From: Planctomycetota bacterium
GTDB lineage: Bacteria; Planctomycetota; UBA1135
Length of the DNA: 64,000 bases
Direction of reading: 5' to 3'
Assembly: GCA_018671175.1 (NCBI GenBank)
Contig: JABHIE010000028.1
Span: 53,216-117,215 of the forward strand
The notes under the pieces were generated by a model. That model was not told the DNA's origin. It searched no databases and was given only the letters and a program-made list of their open reading frames with translations. A program made the translations under genes and the position numbers. This document shows positions 26,916-35,843 of the stretch, piece by piece. Every line of letters starts with the position of its first letter. Within the stretch, counting starts at the first letter, position 1.

Positions 26916-28055
26916 CTAGCAAGAAACACCAGCAACCATCTCGCGGAAGCGGTGAAACAAATGGCCCGGGTCATGCGGACCGGGTGCCGCCTCGGGGTGA
27001 TATTGCACCGAGAAAACCGGTTTGGTTAAATGGCGCATGCCTTCCACCGTGTCGTCGTTTCCGTTGCGGTGTGTGAGCTCAAGACCAGCAGAGGCCATGG
27101 AGTCAGGGTCGACAGCAAAACCATGATTTTGTGAAGTGATGTCGATGCGGCCACCGTCTATTTCAACGACTGGGTGGTTTGCCCCGTGGTGTCCAAATTT
27201 CATTTTGTAGGTCTGTGCGCCAAGTGCATTGGCCAATATTTGATGCCCCAAACAAATGCCAAAAATTGGCATGTTTGCATCGATGAGTTTGGCCACCTCT
27301 GCAATGCCACCCTTCACGGCGGACGGGTCGCCAGGGCCGTTGGATAAAAACACACCGGCCGGTTGCATGGCGAGTACATCAGATGCCGGGGTGTTTGCAG
27401 GAACTACAGTGACATCAAAGCCCGCCGAAACGAGGCAGCGCAAAATGTTGCGCTTGGCGCCAAAATCATAAGCCACAATTTTTTGCCGCTCGCCCATATG
27501 AGGCTCAAAATTTGTTGCATGCTCGGCGCAAAGTGGCTCGGCCCATGGGTAAGGTTTAGCGCAAGTTACGGTTGAAGCCAAATCGCGGCCTTCGAGTGAT
27601 GCGTGGTTTTTAGCGCGCTCGACAAGCGTTTTGGCATCAAGGCATTCAGTGCTTAAAACTGCTTTTAGCGAACCTTTTTCGCGCAAGAGCAAAGTCAGCT
27701 CGCGCGTGTCAAGATCGTCTGCGCCCATGACGCCACGCTCAGTCAAATACTCACCCAAGCTGCAATCGGCGCGCCAATTGGAATGGATGGCAGACATTTC
27801 GCGCATCAACATAGCAGCGGCCCAGCAACGATCTGATTCGTCATCTTCGAATACGCAGCCGTAATTGCCAATCTGCGGATAGGTCATCAAGACCCCTTGA
27901 CCCGCGTAAGAGGGGTCAGTGAGGATTTCTTGATAGCCTGTCATCGCTGTGTTGAAAACAAGCTCAAATGCGCGCTCGCCGGGAGCGCCAACGGAGCGGC
28001 AAGAGAAAACGGAACCGTCTTCGAGGGCGAGCAGTGCGGGGGCGGTGTCGGGCAT
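26916..28055 (-). CDS. carA: Carbamoyl-phosphate synthase small subunit
   Basis: Glutamine amidotransferase subunit that supplies ammonia for carbamoyl phosphate (pyrimidine and arginine synthesis). 379 aa, family length. N-terminal domain [17 protein letters not shown] and [16 protein letters not shown]; class I amidotransferase triad Cys268 ([10 protein letters not shown]), His353 and Glu355 (QYHPEA). I chose ATG 28055 because it gives the family N-terminus and avoids the 23-nt overlap with the upstream gene that ATG 28088 would cause. The large subunit carB is not in the window. Confidence 0.93.
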   Translation of the reverse strand: MPDTAPALLALEDGSVFSCRSVGAPGERAFELVFNTAMTGYQEILTDPSYAGQGVLMTYPQIGNYGCVFEDDESDRCWAAAMLMREMSAIHSNWRADCSLGEYLTERGVMGADDLDTRELTLLLREKGSLKAVLSTECLDAKTLVERAKNHASLEGRDLASTVTCAKPYPWAEPLCAEHATNFEPHMGERQKIVAYDFGAKRNILRCLVSAGFDVTVVPANTPASDVLAMQPAGVFLSNGPGDPSAVKGGIAEVAKLIDANMPIFGICLGHQILANALGAQTYKMKFGHHGANHPVVEIDGGRIDITSQNHGFAVDPDSMASAGLELTHRNGNDDTVEGMRHLTKPVFSVQYHPEAAPGPHDPGHLFHRFREMVAGVSC

Positions 28056-28065
28056 CAAATGTAGA

Positions 28066-29145
28066 TTATGACTTGGCGTACCAGGCAAGCCAATCTTCGG
28101 CTTTTGTGCCGAATTTTTGACTTGTCAATTGCGAGAGGGCGGTGGTGATGGCGGAAACTGTGGTCGTGCCCAAGATGCGCACATCGATGGCATTGCCCGA
28201 CATGATGACGGAAACGCGGGGGCGCGCGATGACTGCCGCTTGCGCGACACTTACGCTGAAATCAGAAACTACCGAGACCTGTGTGCCGAAAAATGCGCTT
28301 CCGCGTGGCGTGCCTGTGCCTCGCGTTTTGATTTGAGATGCCGCCAATGCCGCCATCAATGGAGCGAGTGCCTCTTGCGGGTGGCCAAACTGACCGAGGT
28401 GGCTCGCTGAAAACTGACGCTCACCGCTTCGACCGCCATAGAGATGGTAGGCCCAATGCCCCTGCGCCAAATCGGAATCAATGGCCATGCTGGCCTGAGC
28501 CGCTGCATTGCGCGTGTGGGCGAATGCATCTTGCGTGCTAGCATTGAGCAACTCGGCTAATAAATCGTGCTCAAGCTGTCTTTCAGCAATGCGGAAGACA
28601 CCCCAGCGGCGGACATCATCTTTTTTATAGGCCCGAAGTAAATCCGAGAGCGTGATGCGATGGGGCGGTCTAGCTTGCGCGCCTTGACTCGTAAATGAAA
28701 CGCGCCCTAAAAGTAATGCAGCCGGCCCAGGTGCAGCTTTGCGGAAGGCAGACCAGAGTTTCTCGAGCCGTTTTTTTTGAGGCGTCTTTTGAGGAAGTGG
28801 GTCTAGGCCCCGACCCACTTCCGCGAGTGAATTAAGCCAGAAGGGGCGGTTCTCGATGGTTGGCGTGGTCGTAGTTAAAGTCGTTAATAAACCGCGCTCA
28901 CGAATCCGAGTCATCCAGGCAACCTCGTCAAGCTCACACAATCGCTCAAGTTGCTTAACCTCTGCGCTCGCATCGATGACATCGACGACCGGGTTTTGCG
29001 CGCAATGAAGAACCCCATAAGGAGTCAAGACTTGCAAGTCGCCTTGGACTGCTGAATCAACGCACTCGTATCTCGCGCCATCTTGAAGGATGGCCACATT
29101 TTGCGGTGAAGCAAAAAATGCAAATGCGGCAAGGGTGAACAACAT
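28066..29145 (-). CDS. Hypothetical exported protein
   Basis: 359 aa with a signal peptide ([17 protein letters not shown]). I do not recognise a domain. The N-terminal 60 residues look like a short beta domain, the middle is helical and basic, and the last 40 residues contain [20 protein letters not shown] ending in LAWYAK. This echoes the LTGEDLG...W..WW motif of the HEAT-repeat protein at 22989-23849, so the C-terminus may be a degenerate HEAT unit of the same family. It begins 2 nt after tsaD ends and precedes carA by 10 nt, so it is co-transcribed with housekeeping genes. Confidence 0.7.
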   Translation of the reverse strand: MLFTLAAFAFFASPQNVAILQDGARYECVDSAVQGDLQVLTPYGVLHCAQNPVVDVIDASAEVKQLERLCELDEVAWMTRIRERGLLTTLTTTTPTIENRPFWLNSLAEVGRGLDPLPQKTPQKKRLEKLWSAFRKAAPGPAALLLGRVSFTSQGAQARPPHRITLSDLLRAYKKDDVRRWGVFRIAERQLEHDLLAELLNASTQDAFAHTRNAAAQASMAIDSDLAQGHWAYHLYGGRSGERQFSASHLGQFGHPQEALAPLMAALAASQIKTRGTGTPRGSAFFGTQVSVVSDFSVSVAQAAVIARPRVSVIMSGNAIDVRILGTTTVSAITTALSQLTSQKFGTKAEDWLAWYAKS

Positions 29146-29147
29146 GT

Positions 29148-30167
29148 TTATCGGGCAGCGACATCAAGAAGCAGGTCGGCCTGACAGCCAGCTTGAAGTC
29201 GCGCGTGACCAAGCCCAGCAATCATGACAGCATTATCCGTGCAATGCTCGGTTTTGGCAAATGTGGCTTGAAAACCATGTTTCTCGCCCTGGAAAGCCAT
29301 CCTGGCTCTTAGTCGCGAATTCCGCGCTACACCGCCACCCACTAAAACTCTGGGGATGCCCGTCTGCGCGCACGCTCTTGCGCATTTACGAGAGAGCGTT
29401 TCTGCAACGGCATATTCGAAACTCGCCGCCATACCCGAAAGATCTTGCGATTCAGGAAGAGTCGGGTCAGTGCGCTTGCCGCCAGGCCCTTTAAGCTTGT
29501 AAAGAAGAGCTGTCTTGAGGCCTGAAAAAGAAAATTCAAGTGAGTCGCGATCAAGCATGGGTAACTTAAAGGCATAGGCTTTCGGGTCGCCCAATGCACC
29601 CGCTTTCTCGATAGAAGGGCCGCCGGGGTAGCTCAATTCAAGCATGGCGGCACCTTTGTCAAGCGCCTCACCGGCGGCGTCATCTCTCGTGGCGCCTAGC
29701 AAGGTGTGCTCGAGCGGCGAGTCGGTGCGGTAAAGCGAAGTGTGCCCACCCGAAACAATCAAGGTGATATAAGGAAACACCCATTCATCAAGCGACATTA
29801 ATGCGGCGTAAGCATGGGCTTCGATGTGATGCACATCAACCAGCGGTTTGTTCCAGGCCCAGCTCAGCGATTTTGCCGCCGTAACACCGACGAGCAATGA
29901 GCCAAGCAAGCCCGGTCGCGCAGTCACGGCAATGGCGTCAATATCGTGATGTGTCAGATTTGCCGCCGCGAAAACTTCACTTAAGACAGGGCGGATGGCC
30001 TCAAGGTGGCTGCGCCCAGCGATTTCAGGAACAACACCACCCCAAGCGGCGTGCTCATCGATTTGGCTATGCACCACCGAAGCCAAAACGGTACGCCCGT
30101 CACGAACAATCGCCGCTGCTGTTTCGTCGCAGGAAGACTCAATCCCAAGGATGACGCGATGTGACAT
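29148..30167 (-). CDS. tsaD: tRNA N6-adenosine threonylcarbamoyltransferase
   Basis: Transfers the threonylcarbamoyl group to A37 of ANN-decoding tRNAs. 339 aa, ASKHA fold. N-terminal LGIESSCDETAAAIV, the metal-binding motif HHIEAH at residues 113-118, VSGGHTSL, DDAAGEALDK and C-terminal GGGVARNSRLR are all present. The start ATG directly follows the stop of the upstream protease gene. Partners TsaB/E are not in the window. Confidence 0.96.
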   Translation of the reverse strand: MSHRVILGIESSCDETAAAIVRDGRTVLASVVHSQIDEHAAWGGVVPEIAGRSHLEAIRPVLSEVFAAANLTHHDIDAIAVTARPGLLGSLLVGVTAAKSLSWAWNKPLVDVHHIEAHAYAALMSLDEWVFPYITLIVSGGHTSLYRTDSPLEHTLLGATRDDAAGEALDKGAAMLELSYPGGPSIEKAGALGDPKAYAFKLPMLDRDSLEFSFSGLKTALLYKLKGPGGKRTDPTLPESQDLSGMAASFEYAVAETLSRKCARACAQTGIPRVLVGGGVARNSRLRARMAFQGEKHGFQATFAKTEHCTDNAVMIAGLGHARLQAGCQADLLLDVAAR

Positions 30168-31454
30168 TTATTCCCCAAGTGCCTGGCCTAAAAGCCCTTT
30201 CGCAGCGTCTAATGCCGAGTCTTTCGGCCTTTCAAGGATGCTGCTTGGAAAAATGGATTGTACGGCATCAAGATAGATTGCAGGCGGGGGGGATGTCTTC
30301 AGCCAAAACTGTAGAGCGCTTGATTCTTCGGCACTTGTTGACACGGGCAAGTCAGGCTCAAGCCCGCCCGCCAAGTCAGAAAAAAGATGCCCTTCAAGGA
30401 TGCGCCCTGCCGGCGTCACATAGTGCCCCGCAGTGAATTTAATCGCGAATTTACCCGCTTTGTATTCGCGAACATCTTGATAGACCCCTTTGCCGTAACT
30501 GCGCGTGCCCACCAATACGGCCGCGCCATAATCTCGTAGTGCGCCCGCAAGCACTTCGCTCGCCGATGCGCTCCAGTGGTTTTGCAGAATCACGATCGGC
30601 AAGTCTGTAAATTGAGTGCGCTTTGGGTCAACGCGCCGTAACCAATTTCCGGCTCGGCTCTGAAGGGTGCAAACCAAACCTTTCTCTAAAAAGTGAGAGG
30701 CCAAGGCCGTCGATGACGCGAGCCCTCCGCCGGTGTTGAAGCGCAAATCGAGAATGAGCGCGCGCATCCCTTTTTGGGTTAATTGATCAAGTGCAGCATC
30801 AAATTCAGCTTCCGTGGAACCCGAGAAGGCTCGAATATGGATGTAGCCCAAACCGAGTTCAGCATCCAAGATGCCGTGCCGCCCAACCGTATCAATCGGA
30901 ACAGCGCCACGGGTAATGACGAAGTCAGAAACATGATCTTGTCGCTGGATGCTGAGAGTTACTTTGGTGCCGGCCTCGCCCTTGATGAGCTCAACCAACT
31001 CGTTGAGTTGCATTTCAGTGGTTGATTTTCCGTTGACACTCAAAATCGTATCGCCCGGCAACAAGCCCGCTTGCTCGGCGGGGCCACCTGGGCGGGGCCA
31101 GCGAATGCGATGATCTGGTGCGAGCATGGCACCAATGCCGAACATCTTGCCGGTTGAATCTTCGTGGAGAGCGGCGAGCGCTTCGGGGCCAACAAACTGC
31201 GAGTAGGGGTCGTCAAGGCTAGTCATCATGCCCTGGACGGCACTGCGCGTGAATGACTTTGGGTCGCGCGGTTCAACATAATCTTCGGTGAGATGTTGAT
31301 GCACCTGAGAAAGCATCTGCGAATCTTCACCCATAGAGCGCTGCAGTAGTTGCGGCCCCAACCAACTTTGAGTCAGCATTACACCCAGAATGGTCAAAAC
31401 TGCACCAAAGAGTGCACTGCCAACATGGGGGAACGAGGGCTTGGGCTCTGTCAT
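30168..31454 (-). CDS. S41 family carboxyl-terminal processing protease (CtpA-like)
   Basis: 428 aa periplasmic serine protease anchored by an N-terminal helix (GSALFGAVLTILGVMLTQS, about residues 12-30). N-terminal helical segment, PDZ domain (about 105-185, PAEQAGLLPGDTILSVNGKS), then the S41 core with catalytic Ser in NHWSASASEVLAGAL (residues 295-299) and Lys322 in GTRSYGKGVYQ. LDLRFNTGGGL is the usual core strand. It heads the - strand unit; its coding region abuts tsaD with no spacer. Confidence 0.92.
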   Translation of the reverse strand: MTEPKPSFPHVGSALFGAVLTILGVMLTQSWLGPQLLQRSMGEDSQMLSQVHQHLTEDYVEPRDPKSFTRSAVQGMMTSLDDPYSQFVGPEALAALHEDSTGKMFGIGAMLAPDHRIRWPRPGGPAEQAGLLPGDTILSVNGKSTTEMQLNELVELIKGEAGTKVTLSIQRQDHVSDFVITRGAVPIDTVGRHGILDAELGLGYIHIRAFSGSTEAEFDAALDQLTQKGMRALILDLRFNTGGGLASSTALASHFLEKGLVCTLQSRAGNWLRRVDPKRTQFTDLPIVILQNHWSASASEVLAGALRDYGAAVLVGTRSYGKGVYQDVREYKAGKFAIKFTAGHYVTPAGRILEGHLFSDLAGGLEPDLPVSTSAEESSALQFWLKTSPPPAIYLDAVQSIFPSSILERPKDSALDAAKGLLGQALGE

Positions 31455-31642
31455 GGCTCTATTCTAGGCCATGTCGACTAAGAAAAGACGCACGACGAGT
31501 TTTTCAACTCGACGCGCGCTTTACAGAAACCACTTCTCATTCACCCTAAGGTGAGGCGAGCCCGGCGGGTGGGATCGGGACGACTTGCGCCTCAGGAGAA
31601 CTATCCCTCAAAAAGCAACATCCGGCAGAAATATTTTGGAGT

Positions 31643-31672
31643 TTGTGAAAGTTTTGGATATTGGCCTACAAT
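31643..31672 (+). promoter_or_regulatory. Candidate promoter of the PTPS-like/folE unit, possibly leaderless
   Basis: TTGTGA at 31643-31648 and TACAAT at 31667-31672 are 18 nt apart, a fair match to a housekeeping promoter. The ATG at 31681 begins only eight bases after the -10 box, so transcription would start at or very near the start codon and leave no room for a ribosome-binding site. The 226-nt spacer upstream (31455-31680) holds one small hairpin (CGAGT/ACTCG near 31494-31512) and no gene. Confidence 0.4.
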
Positions 31673-31680
31673 CTGTTGCC

Positions 31681-32103
31681 ATGAACATCGCCCGCATCCG
31701 CCATGAGATTGAGTTTTGCGCCGCCTTTCGCCTTGAAATGCCTGGCGCAACAGATACTGAGAATCGTGCGGCTTTTGGGGTTTGCTTCAGCCCAAATTTC
31801 CATGGGCACAATTACCGTCTGGCCGTCAGCGTCGAGGGCCCGATTGATGCCCGATCTGGCATGGTCATGGATTACGCCAACCTTGCGGATCTCATTCAAA
31901 CACGCATTTTTGCGCAGGTTGATCATCGCAACCTGAATCTTGATGTTGGCTTTTTGCAGGGCGTCATCCCGACAAGCGAAAACTTGGCCGTCGCTTTTTG
32001 GCATGAACTGGCGAGTGGTTTACCCGCTGGCGTTTCCTTGGTCGAGATTGAGCTTCAAGAGAGCCGCGACAACACCGTGATTTTCCACGGCCCACAATCA
32101 TGA
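31681..32103 (+). CDS. 6-pyruvoyl/6-carboxy-tetrahydropterin synthase family protein with an altered zinc site
   Basis: 140 aa pterin-forming T-fold enzyme. It matches the eukaryote-type PTPS pattern more than E. coli QueD: the Cys lies five residues before HGH ([11 protein letters not shown]), catalytic Cys35 and Asp81-His82 are present, and GMVMDYANL and [10 protein letters not shown] follow. Two zinc histidines, His41 and His43, are present, but the first zinc ligand, His in FSASHRL, reads Phe16 here (FCAAFRL; codon TTT). ATG 31681 fits the family start. It overlaps folE by 4 nt (ATGA), so it uses FolE's dihydroneopterin triphosphate. Product may be 6-pyruvoyl- or 6-carboxy-tetrahydropterin. 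Confidence 0.85.
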   Translation: MNIARIRHEIEFCAAFRLEMPGATDTENRAAFGVCFSPNFHGHNYRLAVSVEGPIDARSGMVMDYANLADLIQTRIFAQVDHRNLNLDVGFLQGVIPTSENLAVAFWHELASGLPAGVSLVEIELQESRDNTVIFHGPQS

Positions 32104-32669
32104 GTACACAACCCGATTCTTATCCTGAGCTTGAGCCTTTAGTGCGTGAGATGTTGACCGTGGTGGGGGAAGACCCCGACCGCGAGGGCTTGCTGCGCAC
32201 GCCGACGCGCGTGGCCAAAAGCATGGCCTATTTGACCCACGGCTATGAGCAAGATCTTTCAACCATTGTAAATGGGGCTGTTTTTCACGAAGAGGCTGAT
32301 GATATGGTGCTGGTCAAAGACATCGAGTTCTATTCGATGTGCGAGCATCATATGTTGCCTTTTTACGGGCGAGTGCATATCGGCTACCTGCCAAACAAGA
32401 GCATTCTTGGCCTGAGTAAGCTGCCGCGCATCGTTGAGATGTTTGCGCGCCGCTTGCAGGTGCAAGAGCGCATGACGACCCAGATTGCCGAGGCCGTCCA
32501 TCAAGTCTTGGCGCCCAAAGGGGTTGCGGTCGTCGCTGAGGCTGCGCACCTCTGCATGATGATGCGAGGCGTGGCCAAGCAGGCGAGTGAAACGACGACA
32601 TCTTGCATGTTGGGCGCTTTCAGGAAAGAATCCATGACTCGCTCTGAATTCTTTTCACTGATTCGCTGA
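32100..32669 (+). CDS. folE: GTP cyclohydrolase I (type IA)
   Basis: Converts GTP to 7,8-dihydroneopterin triphosphate, the first step to folate, queuosine and pterins. 189 aa. Zinc ligands Cys81 and His84 (SMCEHH) and Cys152 (AHLCMMMRG) are present; also [20 protein letters not shown] and [10 protein letters not shown]. The start overlaps the upstream PTPS-like gene by ATGA, tying the two consecutive pathway steps together. No terminator is evident downstream. Confidence 0.95.
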   Translation: MSTQPDSYPELEPLVREMLTVVGEDPDREGLLRTPTRVAKSMAYLTHGYEQDLSTIVNGAVFHEEADDMVLVKDIEFYSMCEHHMLPFYGRVHIGYLPNKSILGLSKLPRIVEMFARRLQVQERMTTQIAEAVHQVLAPKGVAVVAEAAHLCMMMRGVAKQASETTTSCMLGAFRKESMTRSEFFSLIR

Positions 32670-32814
32670 TAGGTTTTTAGATTTCGAGCCGTCCCTAGTC
32701 CTTCGGTTAAGAAATTGGATTTTGCGCCCCTAATCAGCGGGAAGAGTGGTAAGTTTGATTAAGTCGGTCGTCACTTTGACTCCCTTCCATCCCAATCCCC
32801 TCCCCTTTCGCATC

Positions 32815-32973
32815 GTGCGAACCAAAACCGAACGCCCCCTCGTGGCTCTTTTTGCTGCATTTGCAGTGGTCTTGTGTCTTGGCCTTTTGATGGCCAGTTG
32901 GCAAGTCAATCCGCTCGAAGCCGGTAACACAGCTTCTGCGATTGAGTCGAGTGCGGCTCCTGCTAAAAGTTAG
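32815..32973 (+). CDS. Possible small single-span membrane protein
   Basis: 52 aa if read from GTG 32815 (RTKTERPLVALFAAFAVVLC...), with one clear hydrophobic helix LVALFAAFAVVLCLGLLMAS and a polar Ala/Ser-rich tail. The frame is open back to GTG 32746, giving 75 aa. A pyrimidine tract (TCCCCTCCCCTT, 32796-32807) lies just upstream, like those before several exported-protein genes in this window. This is the only gene candidate in the 316-nt spacer between folE and the convergent regulator; otherwise I see nothing in that spacer. It could be spurious. Confidence 0.4.
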   Translation: MRTKTERPLVALFAAFAVVLCLGLLMASWQVNPLEAGNTASAIESSAAPAKS

Positions 32974-32985
32974 GAGCAACTATCG

Positions 32986-33753
32986 CTATTGCCATGGCTT
33001 ACGCGCCGTGGCGTGCAAGATATTGTTGAGCTCGATGGCGCAGTCTTCGATGGCGCGCCCTGAAGTGTTGAAGTGCAATTCGGCGCGGCGGTAGAGCGGG
33101 GTGCGCTCTTCAAGAAGGTGCGCGAGTTGATTCATCGCGCCAGGGTCGCTGCCCATCGGGCGCGTGTCACCTTGTGCGACTACACGATTCCAGTGCTCTT
33201 GAGGTGAAGCTTGCAGCCAAACCGTGCGACAGGTGTGCAGCAACCGCTCAAAACTGTCAGGCGAATGGACAATGCCGCCAGGTGTAGCAAGCACGCCGGT
33301 GCCATTTTTTCCGAGCCAGTCTTCGAGTGCCTGAGCCTCGAGGCGGTGATAGCCTTCAATGCCTTCGAGTGAAAAGATCTCAGGGACGGAAATGCCCGCC
33401 TTTTCTTGGATTAAATCACCCAACTCAACAAATGGAGCTTTAAGGGTCTGGGCGATGGCCTTTCCAATGGCAGTCTTGCCCGCGCCACGCATGCCGATGA
33501 GGGCGATGCGGTTAAAGGGTGCACAAGCCGTGGGGATATCGCAAAGCTCTCGCAGTGGCACGCACAAAGCCTCGGCAATGGCGGCCAATTTCCCGATGGA
33601 CGGGTTGGTGCGGCCAGCTTCAATCTCAACGAGGAAGCGGCGGCTAAAGTCAGCCCGAGTCGCGAGATCTTGCAGTGAAAGCCCCCGAGCGTGCCGTGAC
33701 TGACGGACTTTTGCCCCAAGGGTCTCGAGAATGCGTGTGGGTGGTTTTTTCAT
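32986..33753 (-). CDS. XRE helix-turn-helix / shikimate-kinase-fold fusion regulator (BzdR/BoxR-like)
   Basis: 255 aa. Residues about 10-70 form an HTH_3 domain (LSLQDLATRADFSRRFLVEI, then EAGRTNPSIGKLAAIAEAL). From residue 82 a shikimate-kinase-like domain follows, with P-loop GMRGAGKTAIG near residues 87-97. This two-part build is that of BzdR/BoxR, repressors that sense benzoyl-CoA through the kinase-like domain in aromatic-degrading proteobacteria. No aromatic pathway is near here, so the ligand is unknown; real kinase activity (AroK) cannot be excluded. It is divergent from a small membrane-protein gene, with candidate operators between. Confidence 0.88.
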   Translation of the reverse strand: MKKPPTRILETLGAKVRQSRHARGLSLQDLATRADFSRRFLVEIEAGRTNPSIGKLAAIAEALCVPLRELCDIPTACAPFNRIALIGMRGAGKTAIGKAIAQTLKAPFVELGDLIQEKAGISVPEIFSLEGIEGYHRLEAQALEDWLGKNGTGVLATPGGIVHSPDSFERLLHTCRTVWLQASPQEHWNRVVAQGDTRPMGSDPGAMNQLAHLLEERTPLYRRAELHFNTSGRAIEDCAIELNNILHATARKPWQ

Positions 33754-33765
33754 GTCCTATCCTGA

Positions 33766-33838
33766 ATTAAGCCCTAGGGAAATATAATGCCAGTGAAATA
33801 TTTTACCCTTTCTTGACAACCATAATTTAGGGTTTAAT
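33766..33838. promoter_or_regulatory. Candidate operator half-sites between divergent regulator and membrane protein
   Basis: ATTAAGCCCT at 33766-33775 and AGGGTTTAAT at 33829-33838 are inverted copies differing at one base; the first also forms the palindrome CCCTAGGG. A perfect TTGACA at 33813-33818 lies inside, a likely -35 box for the gene starting at 33846. Such an arrangement would suit autoregulation by the XRE-type protein, but binding is only inferred. Confidence 0.3.
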
Positions 33839-33845
33839 CATAGAT

Positions 33846-34115
33846 ATGACCTTAAATAACCGCGCTTTCGCTTTCACTTGCTCTCTTTTTTGCAGTCTTT
33901 GCCTATTGCTCGTCGGCCTGCCCAGCCTCGCGGGGTACGAGTACGGCGGCCCATTCTTAGAGATGGCAGCAAGTCTTTACCCCGGGTTTGCCGCGGATGG
34001 CACAGTACTAGATTTGCTGATAGGCGTTGTTTTTGCTGTGGTTGATGGCGCTTTCGCCGGTTGGATGTTTGCTTGGGTTTACAACAAAGCGGTTTCTAGA
34101 CCCGATGGAAAATAG
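33846..34115 (+). CDS. Small two-helix membrane protein (family often labelled bacteriophage holin)
   Basis: 89 aa with two hydrophobic segments, about residues 8-30 and 55-80, the second ending VVDGAFAGWMFAWVYNKAV. The MTLNNRAFAFTCSLF start, the central YPGF and the VDG..AGWMFAW.YN end match a small bacterial family that databases tend to call holin. No phage gene is nearby, so lysis is unlikely. It is transcribed away from the XRE/shikimate-kinase regulator, which may control it. Function unknown. Confidence 0.7.
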   Translation: MTLNNRAFAFTCSLFCSLCLLLVGLPSLAGYEYGGPFLEMAASLYPGFAADGTVLDLLIGVVFAVVDGAFAGWMFAWVYNKAVSRPDGK

Positions 34116-34178
34116 TGGTGCAGAATACTTCCACTTTTTGTCACGGCATCGCATTTATACTGCACTTTCACAGAAAAT

Positions 34179-34196
34179 GACAAACTTGTGACAAAC
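34179..34196 (+). promoter_or_regulatory. Direct repeat TGACAAAC upstream of the octaheme cytochrome gene
   Basis: TGACAAAC occurs at 34179-34186 and 34189-34196, 10 bp apart, so both copies face the same side of the helix. A related inverted piece TTTGTCA lies at 34137-34143. All are within about 145 nt of the cytochrome ATG (34281). They could bind a regulator; the evidence is spacing only. Confidence 0.25.
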
Positions 34197-34280
34197 AGGG
34201 CATTGTATTGCCAACGACTAGATTTATTTGTCCCCACGGCTCAATTCCGGGCCACCAAACCTACTGTTTCCCAGCCAATC

Positions 34281-35810
34281 ATGAAAAACCCTAGATTGCT
34301 CACTCTCCTGTTTACCACAGGGCTTTTGGCCTTGCCTGTTTGCATGGCAAGTACTCCTTCTGTTGAAACCGCCGCTACGGTTGAAACTGCAACTGTTTCC
34401 CAGCCTGTCCTGCAAGACGATGCTTTCGTCCCTATGTCACGCACCGTGGATCACCGCAAATTCCGCGTTCTTCAAAACGAATTCAAGTCAGGCCCTGAAG
34501 TCACTCAGGCTTGCTTAACCTGCCACGAAGATGCTGCCAAGCAAGTGCATAAAACCGTGCACTGGACTTGGGAAAAAGAGCAGGCCTCCACAGGCAAAAT
34601 GCTTGGCAAAATTAATGTTGTCAATAACTTTTGCGTTGGCGTGACTTCTAACTGGCGCCGTTGCACTTCGTGCCACATCGGTTATGGCTGGAAAGATTCC
34701 AAATTTGATTTCACAGCAGAAGACAAGGTTGACTGCTTGGTTTGCCACGACCAAACAGGCAAATACAAGAAATTCCCACCTGGCGCGGGCAATCCTCAAA
34801 TGGACCCTAAGGGCAAAGAATTCCCTAAAGGTAGCGGCAAGATTTGGAAGCCCGTCGATTTGCGCATGGTCGCTCAAAATGTTGGCCCAACCCGCCGCGA
34901 AAACTGCCTTACTTGCCACGCCAAAGGTGGCGGTGGCGATGCTGTTAAGCATGGCGATATTGACATGAGCTTGGTTAACCCTGAGTTTGCTCTCGATGTC
35001 CACATGAGCCCAGAAGGCTTCAACTTTGATTGCTCGGTATGCCACAAATCTGACAACCATGCGATTCAAGGCAGCCGTCTAGATATGAACCCTGGGCAAG
35101 ACCACGGCGTTTTGACTTGCGAGGCTTGCCACAGCGATGACCCTCACACTAAAAAGAAGAAGGCTCTCAATCTGCACAATCGGATTGCTTGCCAGACTTG
35201 CCACATTCCTGCCTATGCACGGAAAACCCCAACTAAGATGAGCTGGGATTGGACGACTGCTGGCCAGAAGAAAGACGGCAAAGGTGTTGTTAAAAAGGAA
35301 GATGGCGTCCTTGTCTACCACTACAAGAAGGGTGGCTTCGTCTGGGAAAAGAATGTCACACCAACTTATGCTTGGTTCAATGGTCAAATGAACTATGTGA
35401 CTCTTGATGATGTCATTGATCCATCTAACATTGTGAGTCTGGCTTATCCAAGTGGCGACATCGATGACGAGAAGGCTGTGATTTATCCTTTCAAGGTTCA
35501 CACAGGCAAACAACTTTACGATAACAAGTTGAACAAGATGGTCTTGCCTCACTTGATGCCATACAAAAAAGGCGACAAGACGGCTTACTGGGCTAGCTTT
35601 GATTGGCAGATTGCTGTTACTGAGGGCATGAAGGCCGCTGGCAAAGAGTACTCCGGTTCCTACGATTGGGTAGAAACTGAAATGTACTGGCCAACGACCC
35701 ACATGGTCGCTCCTGCAGAAGATACTGTCGATTGCAAGGCCTGCCACGTTGAAGATGGCTTGATGAAAGATGTCCCAGGCTTGGGTACAGATTGGATCGA
35801 GCTTTACTAG
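34281..35810 (+). CDS. Octaheme c-type cytochrome, tetrathionate reductase (OTR) family
   Basis: Periplasmic multiheme protein, 509 aa. Signal peptide MKNPRLLTLLFTTGLLALPV. Eight CxxCH haem sites begin at residues 78, 128, 152, 209, 251, 280, 304 and 485. The spacing, with a long haem-free stretch before the last, and segments such as HWTWEKEQ and GYGWKD fit the octaheme tetrathionate reductase family. The Shewanella member reduces tetrathionate, nitrite and hydroxylamine in vitro; the real substrate here is unknown. ATG 34281 gives the signal peptide; an upstream GTG at 34188 would add a non-signal leader. The gene stands alone, with a strong terminator behind it, and no quinol-oxidising partner is near. 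Confidence 0.9.
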   Translation: MKNPRLLTLLFTTGLLALPVCMASTPSVETAATVETATVSQPVLQDDAFVPMSRTVDHRKFRVLQNEFKSGPEVTQACLTCHEDAAKQVHKTVHWTWEKEQASTGKMLGKINVVNNFCVGVTSNWRRCTSCHIGYGWKDSKFDFTAEDKVDCLVCHDQTGKYKKFPPGAGNPQMDPKGKEFPKGSGKIWKPVDLRMVAQNVGPTRRENCLTCHAKGGGGDAVKHGDIDMSLVNPEFALDVHMSPEGFNFDCSVCHKSDNHAIQGSRLDMNPGQDHGVLTCEACHSDDPHTKKKKALNLHNRIACQTCHIPAYARKTPTKMSWDWTTAGQKKDGKGVVKKEDGVLVYHYKKGGFVWEKNVTPTYAWFNGQMNYVTLDDVIDPSNIVSLAYPSGDIDDEKAVIYPFKVHTGKQLYDNKLNKMVLPHLMPYKKGDKTAYWASFDWQIAVTEGMKAAGKEYSGSYDWVETEMYWPTTHMVAPAEDTVDCKACHVEDGLMKDVPGLGTDWIELY

Positions 35811-35843
35811 GTTTGTGAATCACCTGAGAGGGTGATGTTGGTG

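Noticed and set aside
26916..28055. carAB operon
   Set aside because: carA is flanked by a hypothetical gene and a PHP hydrolase; no carB is present in the window.
31455..31680. Riboswitch (preQ1 or THF type) upstream of the pterin genes
   Set aside because: I could not fit the known consensus stems; only a small hairpin and a promoter-like pair are visible.
33846..34115. Prophage remnant suggested by a holin-like protein
   Set aside because: No phage structural, integrase or lysis gene is near; the small family is widespread in chromosomes and the label is a database habit.
34188..34280. Longer start for the octaheme cytochrome
   Set aside because: The added 31 residues carry no signal peptide; ATG 34281 gives a normal one.
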